A DNA stretch of 64,000 bases from Glycomyces fuscus (GCA_002529455.1 NYMS01000013.1:100928-164927), one strand, 5' to 3'; positions 44,749 to 53,356 are shown, numbered from the stretch's first letter. The notes: generated by a model not told the origin, from the sequence alone. Numbers and translations are program-made.

Positions 44749-47745
44749 TTGGCCACCCAGGTGTTCTCCGAGGCCGAACTCGCCCAGCTGCGCACCTTCC
44801 CCGACACGATCAGCTCTCAGGAGCTGACCCGCTACTTCACCCTGGCCCCCACCGACGTCGAGTTCGTCGAGCACCGCCGCGGCGCGGCCAACCAGCTCGG
44901 CGTGGCGGTGCAGCTGTGTACCCTGCCCTGGCTCGGGTTCGTGCCCACCGACCTGACCGCGGTGCCCGCGCCCGCGCTGGCGCGCCTGTCGGACAAGCTC
45001 CGCATCGGTATCGGGGAGCTGCGCGCCTACGGCGTCCGCGAGCAGACCCGCAGCGACCACCTGCGCGAGGTCGCCCGCCACCTGAAGTGGCGGCCGATGA
45101 AGGAACCTGAGGCCAAGGAGCTGGAGGCCTACCTGCTCGCCCGCGCGATGGAGCACGACTCGCCCACCGCCCTGTTCCGCGCGGCGTGCGCCCACCTGCG
45201 CAGCGCCTGCGTGATCCGGCCCGGCCCGGTGTGGCTGCTGGAGCGGGTGGTGGCCGCCCGCGAGGCCGCCAAGGCTGAGACCTACCAGCGCATCGAGCCG
45301 CTGCTCACCCCCGTGCTGCGCCTGGACCTGGACCACCTGCTGCGTGTGGACCCCGCGCTGGGCTCGACCCGGCTGCACTGGCTCTCCCACGGCGCCACCC
45401 AGGCCTCCCCGAACGCGGTCACCGCCGAGGTCGCCAAGCTGGAGTACCTGCGCTCGGTGGACGCCCACGCCCTGGACGTGTCGGTGCTGCCCACCGAGCG
45501 GCGCCGCCACCTGGCCACGATCGGGCGCCGCTCCACCGCCCAAGGTCTGGCGCGGCGCGAGCCCCAGGTGCGCTACCCCATCCTGCTGACCCTGCTCTGC
45601 CAGGGGGCGGTGGAGGTGCTGGACGAGGTGGTGCAGCTCTTCGACCAAGTGGTCTCGGCCACCGAGTCGCGGGCGCGGGTGAAGATGACCGCGCGGTTGG
45701 CCGAACGCGGCCGGGCCGCGGAGGACCGCCTGGTGCTGCTGGGCGAGATCCTGCCCGTGCTGGCCGATGAGGGGGTGCCCGCCGAGCGGGTGGGGCGCTG
45801 CTGCGCGAGCGCATCGGCATGGAGCGGCTCCGAGCGGCGCACGGCATCAAGCAGGAGCGGCTGCCGCGCGATCACGGCCACCTGGCCGCGTTGAAGGAGC
45901 CCTACGCCTACCTGCGCGGATGCGTTCCGGCGGTGCTGGACGCGGTGCGTTTTGCGGGCAACGAGCAGACCCGCGACCTCCTGCACGGGTTGGAGGTGCT
46001 GCGCGAGCTCAACGCCACCGGCAAACGCAAGGTGCCCGAGGGGCCCCGGACTCCTTCGTGCCCGCCCGTTGGCGCGGCTACCTGGACGCCGCCGCGGCGG
46101 ACAGGGACAGCGCGGCCTTTCGGCGGTACTGGGAGCTGTCAGCGATCGTGGCCTTGCGCGACGGGCTGCGCTCGGGGGACGTGCACGTGCCCGCCTCGCG
46201 CCGCTACGCCGACCCGGCCTCCTACCTGATGCCCAAGGCGGAGTGGGCGGACAAGCGCACCGAGTTCTGCGCCGAGGTCGCCACCCCGCGCGAGGCCGGC
46301 GAGGCGCTCGCCCGGGCCGACGGCGAGCTGCACACCGCCCTGGAACTGGTGCTCGACCACGGGCGAGGGCCCGCCCGGCTGGCCGAGGACGGGCGCCTGG
46401 TCGTGCCCAAGCTGGAGGCCGACGACGTCCCGGCCGAGGCCGAGACGCTCCGCGCAGACCTGGCGCAGATGCTGCCCCGGCTGCCGCTGGCCGCTTTGTT
46501 GATCGAGGTGGACCGGCGCACCGGGCTGAGCGAGCACCTGGTGCACGCCGGCGGCAAGCAGGCGCGCAGCCCCCAGGTGCGCCGCAACCTGCTCGCCGTG
46601 GTCCTGGCCCGCGGGTTGAACATGGGGCTGACCGCGATGTCCGAGGCCACCGGCATCTCCTACGACGAACTGGCGTGGACGGGCGAGTGGTACCTGCGCG
46701 AGGAGACGCTGCGCACGGCCAACACCGCGGTCGTGGACTACCACCACCGGCTGCCGATGACCCGGGTGTGGGGGGCGGGCACCCTGTCCTCCTCCGACGG
46801 CCAGCGCTTCCCCATGCAGGGCAAGTCGCTGACCGCCCGCCACCTGTCCCGGTACTTCGTGGACGCGGGCATCTCCCAGTACACGCACGTGTCCGACCAG
46901 CACTCCACCTACGGCACCAAGGTCATCGTGCCCACCCACCGCGAGGCCCACTACGTCCTCGACGAGATCCTGGGCAACCAGACCGACCTGCCCATCACCG
47001 AGCACGCCACCGACACCCACGGCGTGACGCTGGTCAACTTCGCGTGTTCGACCTGGTCGGGCTTACCCTGTCTCCGCGCATCCGCGACCTGGGCCGCATC
47101 GTGCTGCACCGCCTGGGCCCCCGGGCCGAGTACACCGACCGCCACCCCATGGCCGGGCCCTTGCTGACCGGGCGCGTCAACACCGACCTGATCGCCACCC
47201 ACTGGGACGACATGCTCCGCCTGGCTGCCTCGTTCAAGTACGGGCACTCCACCGCCTCGCTGCTGGTGGGCAAGCTCTCGGCCAGCTCCCGGCAGAACAC
47301 CCTGGCCGCCGCCCTCAAGGAGTGGGGGGCGCTGCGCCGCACCATCTACGCCTGCCGCTACCTGACCGATGAGCAGTACCAGCGCCGCATCGCACGCCAG
47401 CTCAACAAGGGCGAGAGCCTGCACAGTCTGTGCCGCGACCTGCACCACGTCGGCGGAGGGGCGATGCGCCGGCGCCACCACGAACAGCAGAGCGAGCAGG
47501 CCCTGTGCCTGACCCTGCTGACCAACGCCATCAGCTGCTGGACCACCGAGTACTTCGGCCTGGCGGTCGCGGAGCTGCGCGCGGCGGGCCGCTACGTCGA
47601 CGACGCGGTGCTCGCCCACATCTCCCCCGCGCGCTCGGAGGGCGTCAACCTCATCGGGGAGATCTCCATCGACGTCGACAAGGAAGTGTCCAAGCTCGAC
47701 ACGGCCGGGTACCGGCCGCTGCGCCGCCCCGAAGGAAAGGACTAG
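44749..47745 (+). pseudogene. tnpA: Tn3-family transposase with three -1 frameshifts
   Basis: The reading frame starts MATQVFSEAELAQLRTF and ends with TAGYRPLRRPEGKD, which together give the usual length of about 1000 residues. The frame changes at about 45790, 46040 and 47043, each time by one missing base; two changes lie in G-runs (GTGGGGCG and GAGGGGCC) and one at TTCGCGTGTTCG. The catalytic region is recognisable by HVSDQHSTYGTKVI and ATDTHGVTLVNF, and ALKEWGALRRT follows. As written it cannot make a full protein. Because all three are single-base deletions, assembly error is a serious alternative to true decay. Confidence 0.9.
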
Positions 47746-47809
47746 GTGCTGTGAAGCGCCGGGTGCCATGCGACACGGCGGTGTTCGTGTGCGGGAAGGA
47801 CGCCGCGTG

Positions 47810-48208
47810 GTGAGCCCGCAGAGTCCTGGAACCGCCGTGCCCTGGTGGGCGCGCACCGGGCTGTGGCTCCTGTGCTGGGCCCTGGCCGGGCTCGGGGCGT
47901 TCGGCGCGGCCTCCACCAACCAGCAGATGATGGACAACTGGGTGCTGGCCGCCGGGGTGCCCGCGCTCGCCCTGTGCGTGATCGGCCTGGAGGCGTGCAC
48001 CGCCGCCGGATGGGCGCCGGGCCCCTTCCGGCCCGCCCTGGCCTGGTTCGTGCTCGCCCTCAACGTCGCCACCACCGGCACGGCGGCGTGGATCAACAGC
48101 GGCGACCCCGTGGCGTTCTTCGTCGCCGCCGTCATGCCGCTGGCATTCAGCCCCGCGCTGGCCTACGCCCACGGCCTGTGGCGGCTGCGCTGCGAGGGCG
48201 TGCTCTGA
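47810..48208 (+). CDS. Four-helix membrane protein of unknown function
   Basis: A 132-residue hydrophobic protein with four predicted membrane helices (WARTGLWLLCWALAGLGAF, VLAAGVPALALCVIGLEA, RPALAWFVLALNVATTG, VAFFVAAVMPLAFSPALA). GGAAGGA stands before the GTG; an ATG at 47768 would add 14 residues. I do not recognise the family. It follows the transposase on the same strand and may be a passenger gene or a flanking gene. Confidence 0.6.
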   Translation: MSPQSPGTAVPWWARTGLWLLCWALAGLGAFGAASTNQQMMDNWVLAAGVPALALCVIGLEACTAAGWAPGPFRPALAWFVLALNVATTGTAAWINSGDPVAFFVAAVMPLAFSPALAYAHGLWRLRCEGVL

Positions 48209-48731
48209 ACTCCCGCCGCACCCCGCCCTCGTGACCGACCGTGGTCGCCCCGGGTGCGGATCCGCGCGCCCTCACCGGTGCTATGCGGGGCTTATCGGCG
48301 GCCAGAACCGGCTAAAACAGACAGAAACCACGCCCGCCGGGTAGACCACACGGAATGCCCGGATTGGTCTACCTTCTGACCTGCGCAAATGCCGCCGAAG
48401 GCGAGTGTGGCGCCGTTCTGGGCACCGACCGCAGCGCGGTTACGGTGCGTTGTCGGCCGGAGCGGCGCTCCTTCAGCAGGGGGATGAGCGTGCTCGCCGC
48501 CTTCTTGGTGAGGCGGTCGATCACTGTCGTGCGCCGTTCCCGGGGCCAGCGCGGGGCGACGCCGGTCCCCTTGACCGCGACCGCCACGTCGGCGTGCTTC
48601 GCGCCCACCTGCTCGGGGTGAACAGGTCGACTCTGCACCAGCACGTACCCGAGCTGTCGGGCGTTCGGGAGAACCACCGGGGTGGCCTACGGGGCGGCGC
48701 GGACCTCCTGCTCACGGGGTCAACGCCCTGG
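48209..48731. other. Gene-poor stretch in the transposon island
   Basis: 523 bases with no intact gene. It contains a 34-bp inverted-repeat site (48340-48373) and, at 48567-48659, a short plus-strand segment reading LDRDRH...LLGVNRSTLHQHVPEL that resembles the C-terminal helix-turn-helix of serine recombinases. It may be the remains of a resolvase region. Confidence 0.45.
48340..48373. repeat. res-like inverted repeat
   Basis: GGTAGACC and GGTCTACC separated by 18 bases, 34 bases in all. The length and layout resemble a resolvase-binding subsite, and a recombinase-like fragment lies 200 bases downstream. Alternatively it is an operator. Confidence 0.4.
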
Positions 48732-49304
48732 TCAGCGGCTGGCGCCCGCCGTGCGCAGGGTCAGGTGGGCGGCGATCGCGGCCCGCGCCCGCACCCGCAG
48801 GGCCTCGGGGTCCTCGGTGTCCTGGAGCAGTGCCGTGAAGACGAGGCCGTCGATGAGGGCGCTGAGCCCCGCGGCGGCCGCCTCGCTGTCGGTGATGCCG
48901 TGTGCGGCGAACTGCTGGGCGTCCCACTGGTCGGCGGCGCGCGAGGCCCGGCGCATCACCTGCCGTAGCTGCGGATCGCGGGCGGCGGCCAGGTGCAGCT
49001 CGTAACGGGCGAGCAGGCGGCCCCGGTCGACGGTGACCATGGTCACGATGTCGTCGGCGAGGGCGTCGTAGAGCTCCTCCGCGCTGGAGGGCTCCGCGAC
49101 CGCGGGGTGGTCGGCCCGTTCCAGTTCGAGTAGGCGGTCCACGCAGCCGCCCACCAGGGCCGCGCGGCTGCGGAAGTAGTAGTTGCAGCTGCTCGAGGGC
49201 AGCCCGGCCTCGGTGTCGACGGCCCGGTGGGTCAGGCCGCGCATGCCCTGGGCCGCCAGGACCCGCAGGGCGGCGTCCAGGAGGGCTTGGCGTCGGTCGT
49301 TCAT
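48732..49304 (-). CDS. TetR-family repressor of the FAD monooxygenase
   Basis: A 190-residue TetR-family protein with the helix-turn-helix at about residues 5-50 (VDTEAGLPSSSCNYYFRSRAAL) and a helical ligand domain. The frame opens five codons earlier, but the ATG at 49304 is placed six bases after TATAGG, as for a leaderless transcript. It is divergent from the FAD monooxygenase, with two 16-bp palindromes in the 71-bp gap, so it probably represses both. Confidence 0.9.
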   Translation of the reverse strand: MNDRRQALLDAALRVLAAQGMRGLTHRAVDTEAGLPSSSCNYYFRSRAALVGGCVDRLLELERADHPAVAEPSSAEELYDALADDIVTMVTVDRGRLLARYELHLAAARDPQLRQVMRRASRAADQWDAQQFAAHGITDSEAAAAGLSALIDGLVFTALLQDTEDPEALRVRARAAIAAHLTLRTAGASR

Positions 49305-49311
49305 CACAGTC

Positions 49312-49327
49312 CTATACATCTGTAGAG
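49312..49327. promoter_or_regulatory. TetR operator 1 (TetR/FAD monooxygenase)
   Basis: CTATAC-ATCT-GTAGAG, one mismatch from a perfect inverted repeat. Its centre is 36 bp from operator 2. Confidence 0.6.
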
Positions 49328-49347
49328 ATCATGCCCTATCTTGGTGT

Positions 49348-49363
49348 CTATACAAGCGTATAG
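49348..49363. promoter_or_regulatory. TetR operator 2 (TetR/FAD monooxygenase)
   Basis: CTATAC-AAGC-GTATAG, a perfect inverted repeat 13 bases before the monooxygenase ATG, overlapping its ribosome site. Confidence 0.7.
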
Positions 49364-49375
49364 GAGGTTGTTTTC

Positions 49376-50515
49376 ATGGACATCACCATCGTCGGCGGCG
49401 GCCTGGGCGGCCTGGCCGCAGCGGCGGCCCTGCACCAGGACGGCCACACCGTCACGGTCTTCGAACGCTCCCTGGAGACGTCCCAGGGCGGCGCTGGGAT
49501 CGGCGTCGCACCCGAGGGCGTGCGGGCCCTGGACCGGATCGGGATAGGCGAGGCGGTCCGGGCGCTGACGGTGCCCGGCGACGGCGACGGGACCACACGC
49601 GACCGCAACGGCCGCCCCCTGATGCAGGTCGACCACGAAGCACTCGCCGCGCACGGCGCAGATCCCCCGGTCTCCCTGCCCCGCCGGACCCTGGCCCCCC
49701 TCCTGCAGGACCTGCTCCCCGAGGGCACCGTCCGGGCCCCGGCCACAGTGGTGAACGTCGATCCCACGTCCGGCCTCGTCGAAACCGACAGCGAGAAGGT
49801 TCAGGCAGACGTGGTCGTGGCCGCCGACGGCGCCCGCAGCCGCGTCCGGCGCACCCTGGTCGTGGACCACCCCGGGCTGCGCCGTTCGGGAGAACTGGCC
49901 GCCCAGGCGATCGTCCCCGGCCTGGGCCGGGACGTCTCGCCCATCATCGGCGAACTCATGGACCACCGCACGGGCGCCCGGTTCGGGTGCCTGCCCATGG
50001 CCGAGGGAACCGTGTACTGGTACGCGCTGTGGCCCGCGGACGCCCACGCCCCCGGCGAGCGCACCGACCGCGCCGAGGTGCTGGAGTGGCTGCGCTGGAC
50101 CCGCTACGACTGGCACCCGCTGGTGGGCGACCTGCTGGCCGAGACCGACCCGGCGACCATGCACGTGGCCGAGACCGCGGCCCTGGCACGCCCGCTGTCC
50201 TCCTTCGCGCTGGACCGGGTCGCGCTGCTGGGCGATGCCGCCCACGCGATGCCCCCGGACCTGGGCCAGGGGGCCACCCAGGCGTTCGCCGACGCCATCG
50301 CCCTGGCCGACTGCCTCAAGGGGGCCGACCGCGCATCGGCACCGGCCCGGCTGCGCCGCTACGACGCGCTGCGCCGTCCGCCCACGAGCCGTATGCTGTA
50401 CGCGGCGTGGGCGACCCAGAAGTTCGGGACACTGCGCGGTGGACTGGGTGTCCTCCGCGACCAAGTGATGCGCATGGTCCCGTCCAGCCTGGCCACCCGC
50501 GTGATGGCCGGATAG
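49376..50515 (+). CDS. FAD-dependent monooxygenase (PHBH fold)
   Basis: A 379-residue aromatic-hydroxylase-like flavoprotein. The FAD motif is ITIVGGGLGGLAAAAAL, the DG motif lies in VVAADGARSRVRR and the second FAD motif in VALLGDAAHAMPPDLGQG. AGGAGG stands before the ATG. With the adjacent TetR repressor it forms an inducible two-gene unit; such units degrade aromatics or inactivate drugs. No specific feature marks it as a tetracycline or rifampicin monooxygenase. It lies within the transposon island. Confidence 0.92.
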   Translation: MDITIVGGGLGGLAAAAALHQDGHTVTVFERSLETSQGGAGIGVAPEGVRALDRIGIGEAVRALTVPGDGDGTTRDRNGRPLMQVDHEALAAHGADPPVSLPRRTLAPLLQDLLPEGTVRAPATVVNVDPTSGLVETDSEKVQADVVVAADGARSRVRRTLVVDHPGLRRSGELAAQAIVPGLGRDVSPIIGELMDHRTGARFGCLPMAEGTVYWYALWPADAHAPGERTDRAEVLEWLRWTRYDWHPLVGDLLAETDPATMHVAETAALARPLSSFALDRVALLGDAAHAMPPDLGQGATQAFADAIALADCLKGADRASAPARLRRYDALRRPPTSRMLYAAWATQKFGTLRGGLGVLRDQVMRMVPSSLATRVMAG

Positions 50516-50546
50516 CCGAGACCCCCCGGCCAGAGCGTGCGCCGGG

Positions 50547-50828
50547 CGAGCCCGGCATACGGTCTCCGAGATCCTTCAGGTGATCTCCCACGCCCGGAGC
50601 ACCCCGCTGCACCACGAGGCCGTCACCCCGGAGCAGTACCAGCAGGGAGCCCTCGATGCCGGGCTGCCCGAGGAGGTCGCCGAGACCGTCACCGACCTGT
50701 TCTCCAACATCCACGACAGCAACGGCGCCCACCTCAGCGACGGGGTGCAGCGGGCCCTGTCCCGGCAGCCTCGCTCTGTGCAGGACTTCGTCGACGCTGC
50801 CATCGCGGACGGGAGCTTCACCGCGTGA
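50547..50828 (+). pseudogene. C-terminal fragment of a second NmrA-type oxidoreductase
   Basis: The frame reads HTVSEILQVISHARS, then VTPEQYQQGALDAGLPEEVA and HLSDGVQRALSRQPRSVQDF, the typical end of an NAD(P)H-binding NmrA/azoreductase-like protein. The Rossmann half is absent; upstream is the monooxygenase stop. It belongs to a different gene from the fragments at 44549 and 50972, because both have their own C-terminal region. Confidence 0.7.
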
Positions 50829-50908
50829 GTACCACCCGCTCACCCCTGCCCGCCGCCCTGGAGCCGGTCGACGTCGTGGGCGCCGGGCCGCCCACCGGCT
50901 GAGCCCAA

Positions 50909-50943
50909 GCAGGCGCGTTTGACGCTTCGTCCAACGCGCCTGC
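50909..50943. terminator. Hairpin 1 of a tandem pair
   Basis: An 11-bp outer stem (GCAGGCGCGTT with its complement) and a 4-bp inner stem with loop CTT, separated by one mismatch. It is downstream of the second NmrA fragment. Confidence 0.65.
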
Positions 50944-50955
50944 CCCGGGCAGCGA

Positions 50956-50988
50956 ACAGCCTCGGCAACCTTTGGTTGCCGGGGCTGT
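50956..50988. terminator. Hairpin 2 of a tandem pair
   Basis: ACAGCC-T-CGGCAACC, loop TTT, then GGTTGCCG-G-GGCTGT: a 15-bp stem with one U-G pair. It lies at the border between the island and the C-terminal part of the disrupted NmrA gene. Confidence 0.65.
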
Positions 50989-51421
50989 CTTCGTCACGCG
51001 GACCTCAGGAAAGGTACGGGCCCTGCCAGTCTCGGACCTGGGGTGGACGGTGCTGCGCGCCACCCAGTTCCACGACCTGGTGCGGAAGCTGTGCGCGGGC
51101 GCGGCCCGTCTACCCTTCATGCCCGTCCCGGACGTGGACGTGCAACCCGTGGACGTCGACGAGGTCGCCTCCCGCCTGGCCCACCTGGCCGGGAACCCAC
51201 CGGCCGGACGCGTCGCGGACATGGGCGGCCCGCGCGTGGAGTCCTTCCGCGACCTGGCCGGGGCCTACCAGCGCTGGTCCGGGACGGACCTGCGGACGGT
51301 GCCAGTGCGCCTGCCCGGTTCCGTCTTCGCCGCCTACCGCGCCGGGGGCCACCTGGCCCCGCACCGGGCGGTGGGCAAGGTGGCCTTCGCGGAGTTCCTG
51401 GAGCGGCAGAACCCGGAATAA
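50972..51421 (+). pseudogene. C-terminal fragment of the disrupted NmrA-type oxidoreductase
   Basis: From about 51028 the frame reads LGWTVLRATQFHDLVRKL, VDVQPVDVDEVASRLAHLA and VAFAEFLERQNPE, the C-terminal half of the NmrA-type SDR whose first 34 codons lie at 44549. The sequence before 51028 does not fit the family, so the break point is near there. It has no start of its own. Confidence 0.75.
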
Positions 51422-51424
51422 ACA

Positions 51425-51452
51425 ATCCGTTGAAAACCATCCGTTGACAACC
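51425..51452 (+). repeat. Tandem 14-bp repeat overlapping a -35 element
   Basis: Two copies of ATCCGTTGAMAACC in direct tandem. The second contains TTGACA (51444-51449), a perfect -35. CATGCT 18 bases on (51468-51473) is a weak -10 that would place the transcript start near the ATG at 51480. Confidence 0.5.
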
Positions 51453-51479
51453 TGAGGTCCCGGGCCCCATGCTGGGCCC

Positions 51480-51905
51480 ATGAGCGAAGAACAGCGCGAG
51501 GGCGCCTTCACCCAGCCCGACCCGCGCAGCGCCCGCCGCCTGCGCACCCACGAGGCGCTGCTGCGCATCACCGAACGGCACGCCACCGGCGAGCACCGCG
51601 CGCGCTGGGACGAGCTGCGCATGCCCATGGCACCCCTGGACGCCCTGCGGCGCGTCGCCGACCTGGCGGCGGGCAGCGCCCAGCCCGACCCGGGCGCCCC
51701 GGCCGTGGACCAGGACGACCTCACCGCCGCCCTGACCCTGGTGCCCTGGGCCCGCGCCGAGTTCGACCAGCTGGAGGCCGGGCTGCTGCAGATGTCCAAG
51801 GGACGCGGCATGACCTGGCAGGAGATCGCCTTCGGCCTGGGTCTGGGCTCGGCCCAGGCCGCCCGCCAGCGCCACGAACGCCTCCTCCAGCGCACCGACA
51901 CCTGA
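51480..51905 (+). CDS. Small putative DNA-binding protein
   Basis: A 141-residue protein with a C-terminal helix-turn-helix-like segment (GMTWQEIAFGLGLGSAQAAR, then RHERLL at about 110-138). The rest is helical and polar. It matches a group of small actinobacterial DNA-binding proteins whose role is not known to me. A short leader with a perfect TTGACA hexamer precedes the ATG. It sits between the broken NmrA gene and the convergent FAD oxidase gene. Confidence 0.7.
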   Translation: MSEEQREGAFTQPDPRSARRLRTHEALLRITERHATGEHRARWDELRMPMAPLDALRRVADLAAGSAQPDPGAPAVDQDDLTAALTLVPWARAEFDQLEAGLLQMSKGRGMTWQEIAFGLGLGSAQAARQRHERLLQRTDT

Positions 51906-51950
51906 GGCGCCCCGGCTCCCGGGCCGGGCCGCGCGCGGCCCTCCTCCGGG

Positions 51951-53261
51951 TCAGCCCGCCACCGGGTAGTTGGACCGCACCACACCCCGCGGGTCGCGCT
52001 CGCCCTTGATCCGCCGCAGCCGCTCCAGCACCCGCGGAGAGAACACGTCGGCGACCGACTCCCCCGGTACCAGCGAGGTCAGCGGCTTGCGCCCGCTGAC
52101 ACCCGAACCCAGCGACGCCACCAGACCCTCCAGACGCGCCCGGATCCCCGGGGCCGTCTCCGGGGTGAACGGCACCCCCAGCGCGTACAGGTAGTAGGAC
52201 TCATCCACCGGCCCGAAGGGGGTGTCGGAGGCGTCGGCGAACGCGCCTCCCAGGTGGCGTACCTGCACTCCCAGCAGCGGGGCGATCGGCTCGGCCAGCA
52301 GCGCCCCGACCGCCTCCGGTCCCAGGTCCGCCAGCAGCGCGGCGCGCGACAGACCCGGCGAGGGGTCGGTGGGCTCGGCGGTGACCGATCCCAGTTCGGT
52401 CAGCGGCAGCACCGCACGGGTGTCGCGCAGCGGCCTCCCGGCAGCCTCCAGCGGACGCAGCAGCTCACGCGCCCGCTCCGGCCCGCCCAGGAAGGTCGCG
52501 TCCACCGAAACCGTCGGCTCCTGGCCCGGGACGTGGTGCAGGTTCAGCCACACCGTCAGCTCACGCGGCGCGTGCGCGGTGATCCCGGTGTAGGCCTCCA
52601 ACACCCGCCCGGCCCGGTCGGCGGGCCACACCACGCGCCCGCCGTACAGCCGCGGCGCGGGGTGCAGGGCGAACTCCAGGGCGGTGACCACCGCGAAGTC
52701 GCCCCCGCCGCCGCGCAGCGCCCAGAACAGGTCGGGGTCGGACTCCGCGGTCACCCGCGCCCGCTCCCCACGGGCGTCGACCACCTCCAGGGCGGTGACG
52801 CCGTCGGCCGCCCACCCGTGGCGGCGGCCGAACCAGCTCAGGCCCCCGCCCAGGGTGTACCCGGTCACGCCGACCACCGGGGAACTGCCCGGCAGGCCGG
52901 TCAGGCCGTGCGCGGCCGCCGCCTCCTGCACACGCCCCCAGGGCACGCCCGTGCCCACGCGGGCCACCCGGCGGTCGGCGTCCACGCGCACCTCGTCCAG
53001 CGCACCGGTGCGCAGCAGCACCGCGCCCTTGACGTCCCCGGAGGCGCCGTGCCCGGTGGGCTGCGCTGCCACCGCCAGGCCCTCCCGGTGGGCGTGGCGG
53101 ACCAGGGCGGCCACATCGTCGGCGTCGGCGGCCTCCACCACCGCCGCCACGGGCTGGTCCACGGACAGGCTCCAGGGGCGTCTGGCCAGCTCGAAGCCCT
53201 CCTCGCCGCCGGTCAGCACACGGCCGCGCAGCAGTGAACGCAGTTCGTTCCAGGTGTTCAT
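51951..53261 (-). CDS. FAD-binding oxidase (berberine-bridge-enzyme-like)
   Basis: A 436-residue PCMH-type flavoprotein. The FAD domain has AAQPTGHGASG, whose His is the usual covalent flavin attachment, GVTGYTLGGGLSWF and WALRGGGGDFAVV; the C-terminal BBE-like end is GVVRSNYPVAG. The cysteine for a second flavin bond is absent (GLPGSSPVVGV). There is no signal peptide. It is divergent from an ECF sigma factor, and the shared region carries an ECF41-like promoter for this gene. Confidence 0.92.
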   Translation of the reverse strand: MNTWNELRSLLRGRVLTGGEEGFELARRPWSLSVDQPVAAVVEAADADDVAALVRHAHREGLAVAAQPTGHGASGDVKGAVLLRTGALDEVRVDADRRVARVGTGVPWGRVQEAAAAHGLTGLPGSSPVVGVTGYTLGGGLSWFGRRHGWAADGVTALEVVDARGERARVTAESDPDLFWALRGGGGDFAVVTALEFALHPAPRLYGGRVVWPADRAGRVLEAYTGITAHAPRELTVWLNLHHVPGQEPTVSVDATFLGGPERARELLRPLEAAGRPLRDTRAVLPLTELGSVTAEPTDPSPGLSRAALLADLGPEAVGALLAEPIAPLLGVQVRHLGGAFADASDTPFGPVDESYYLYALGVPFTPETAPGIRARLEGLVASLGSGVSGRKPLTSLVPGESVADVFSPRVLERLRRIKGERDPRGVVRSNYPVAG

Positions 53262-53280
53262 GGATCTCCTCGTCGAAACC

Positions 53281-53307
53281 AGTCACATCGGGCCGCATCC
53301 AGACGTC
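53281..53307 (+). promoter_or_regulatory. ECF41-type promoter of the sigma factor gene
   Basis: AGTCACA, a 16-base spacer, CGTC. It matches the known ECF41 promoter pattern (TGTCACA-N16-CGTC) at all but the first base of the -35 and suggests autoregulation. The start codon is 50 bases downstream. Confidence 0.7.
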
Positions 53308-53328
53308 AGCCCGATGAGTCGAAACCAC

Positions 53329-53355
53329 GACGGATACCGACGAAGGAATGTGACC
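53329..53355 (-). promoter_or_regulatory. ECF41-type promoter of the FAD oxidase gene
   Basis: On the minus strand GGTCACA (53349-53355), a 16-base spacer, CGTC (53329-53332). Same elements and spacer as the divergent site, facing the oxidase gene. Confidence 0.7.
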
Positions 53356-53356
53356 G

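Larger units (their letters stand above)
44650..47745 (+). mobile_element. Tn3-family transposon, left part
   Basis: The supported extent is the left terminal repeat and the transposase gene. Beyond 47745 the right boundary is not visible; a membrane-protein gene, a res-like site and a TetR/monooxygenase pair follow before the other half of the disrupted NmrA gene at about 50.97 kb, so the element or a nested set may extend that far. The transposase is transcribed away from the left end. Confidence 0.7.

Noticed and set aside
48369..48677. Minus-strand open frame of 102 codons in the transposon island
   Set aside because: No recognisable family, and it lies antisense to the recombinase-like segment.
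50505..50526. Right terminal repeat of the Tn3 element
   Set aside because: Only the ten outermost bases (GGGGTCTCGG on the minus strand) match; the remaining 28 bases, which include the transposase-binding part, do not, and the region is coding for the monooxygenase end.
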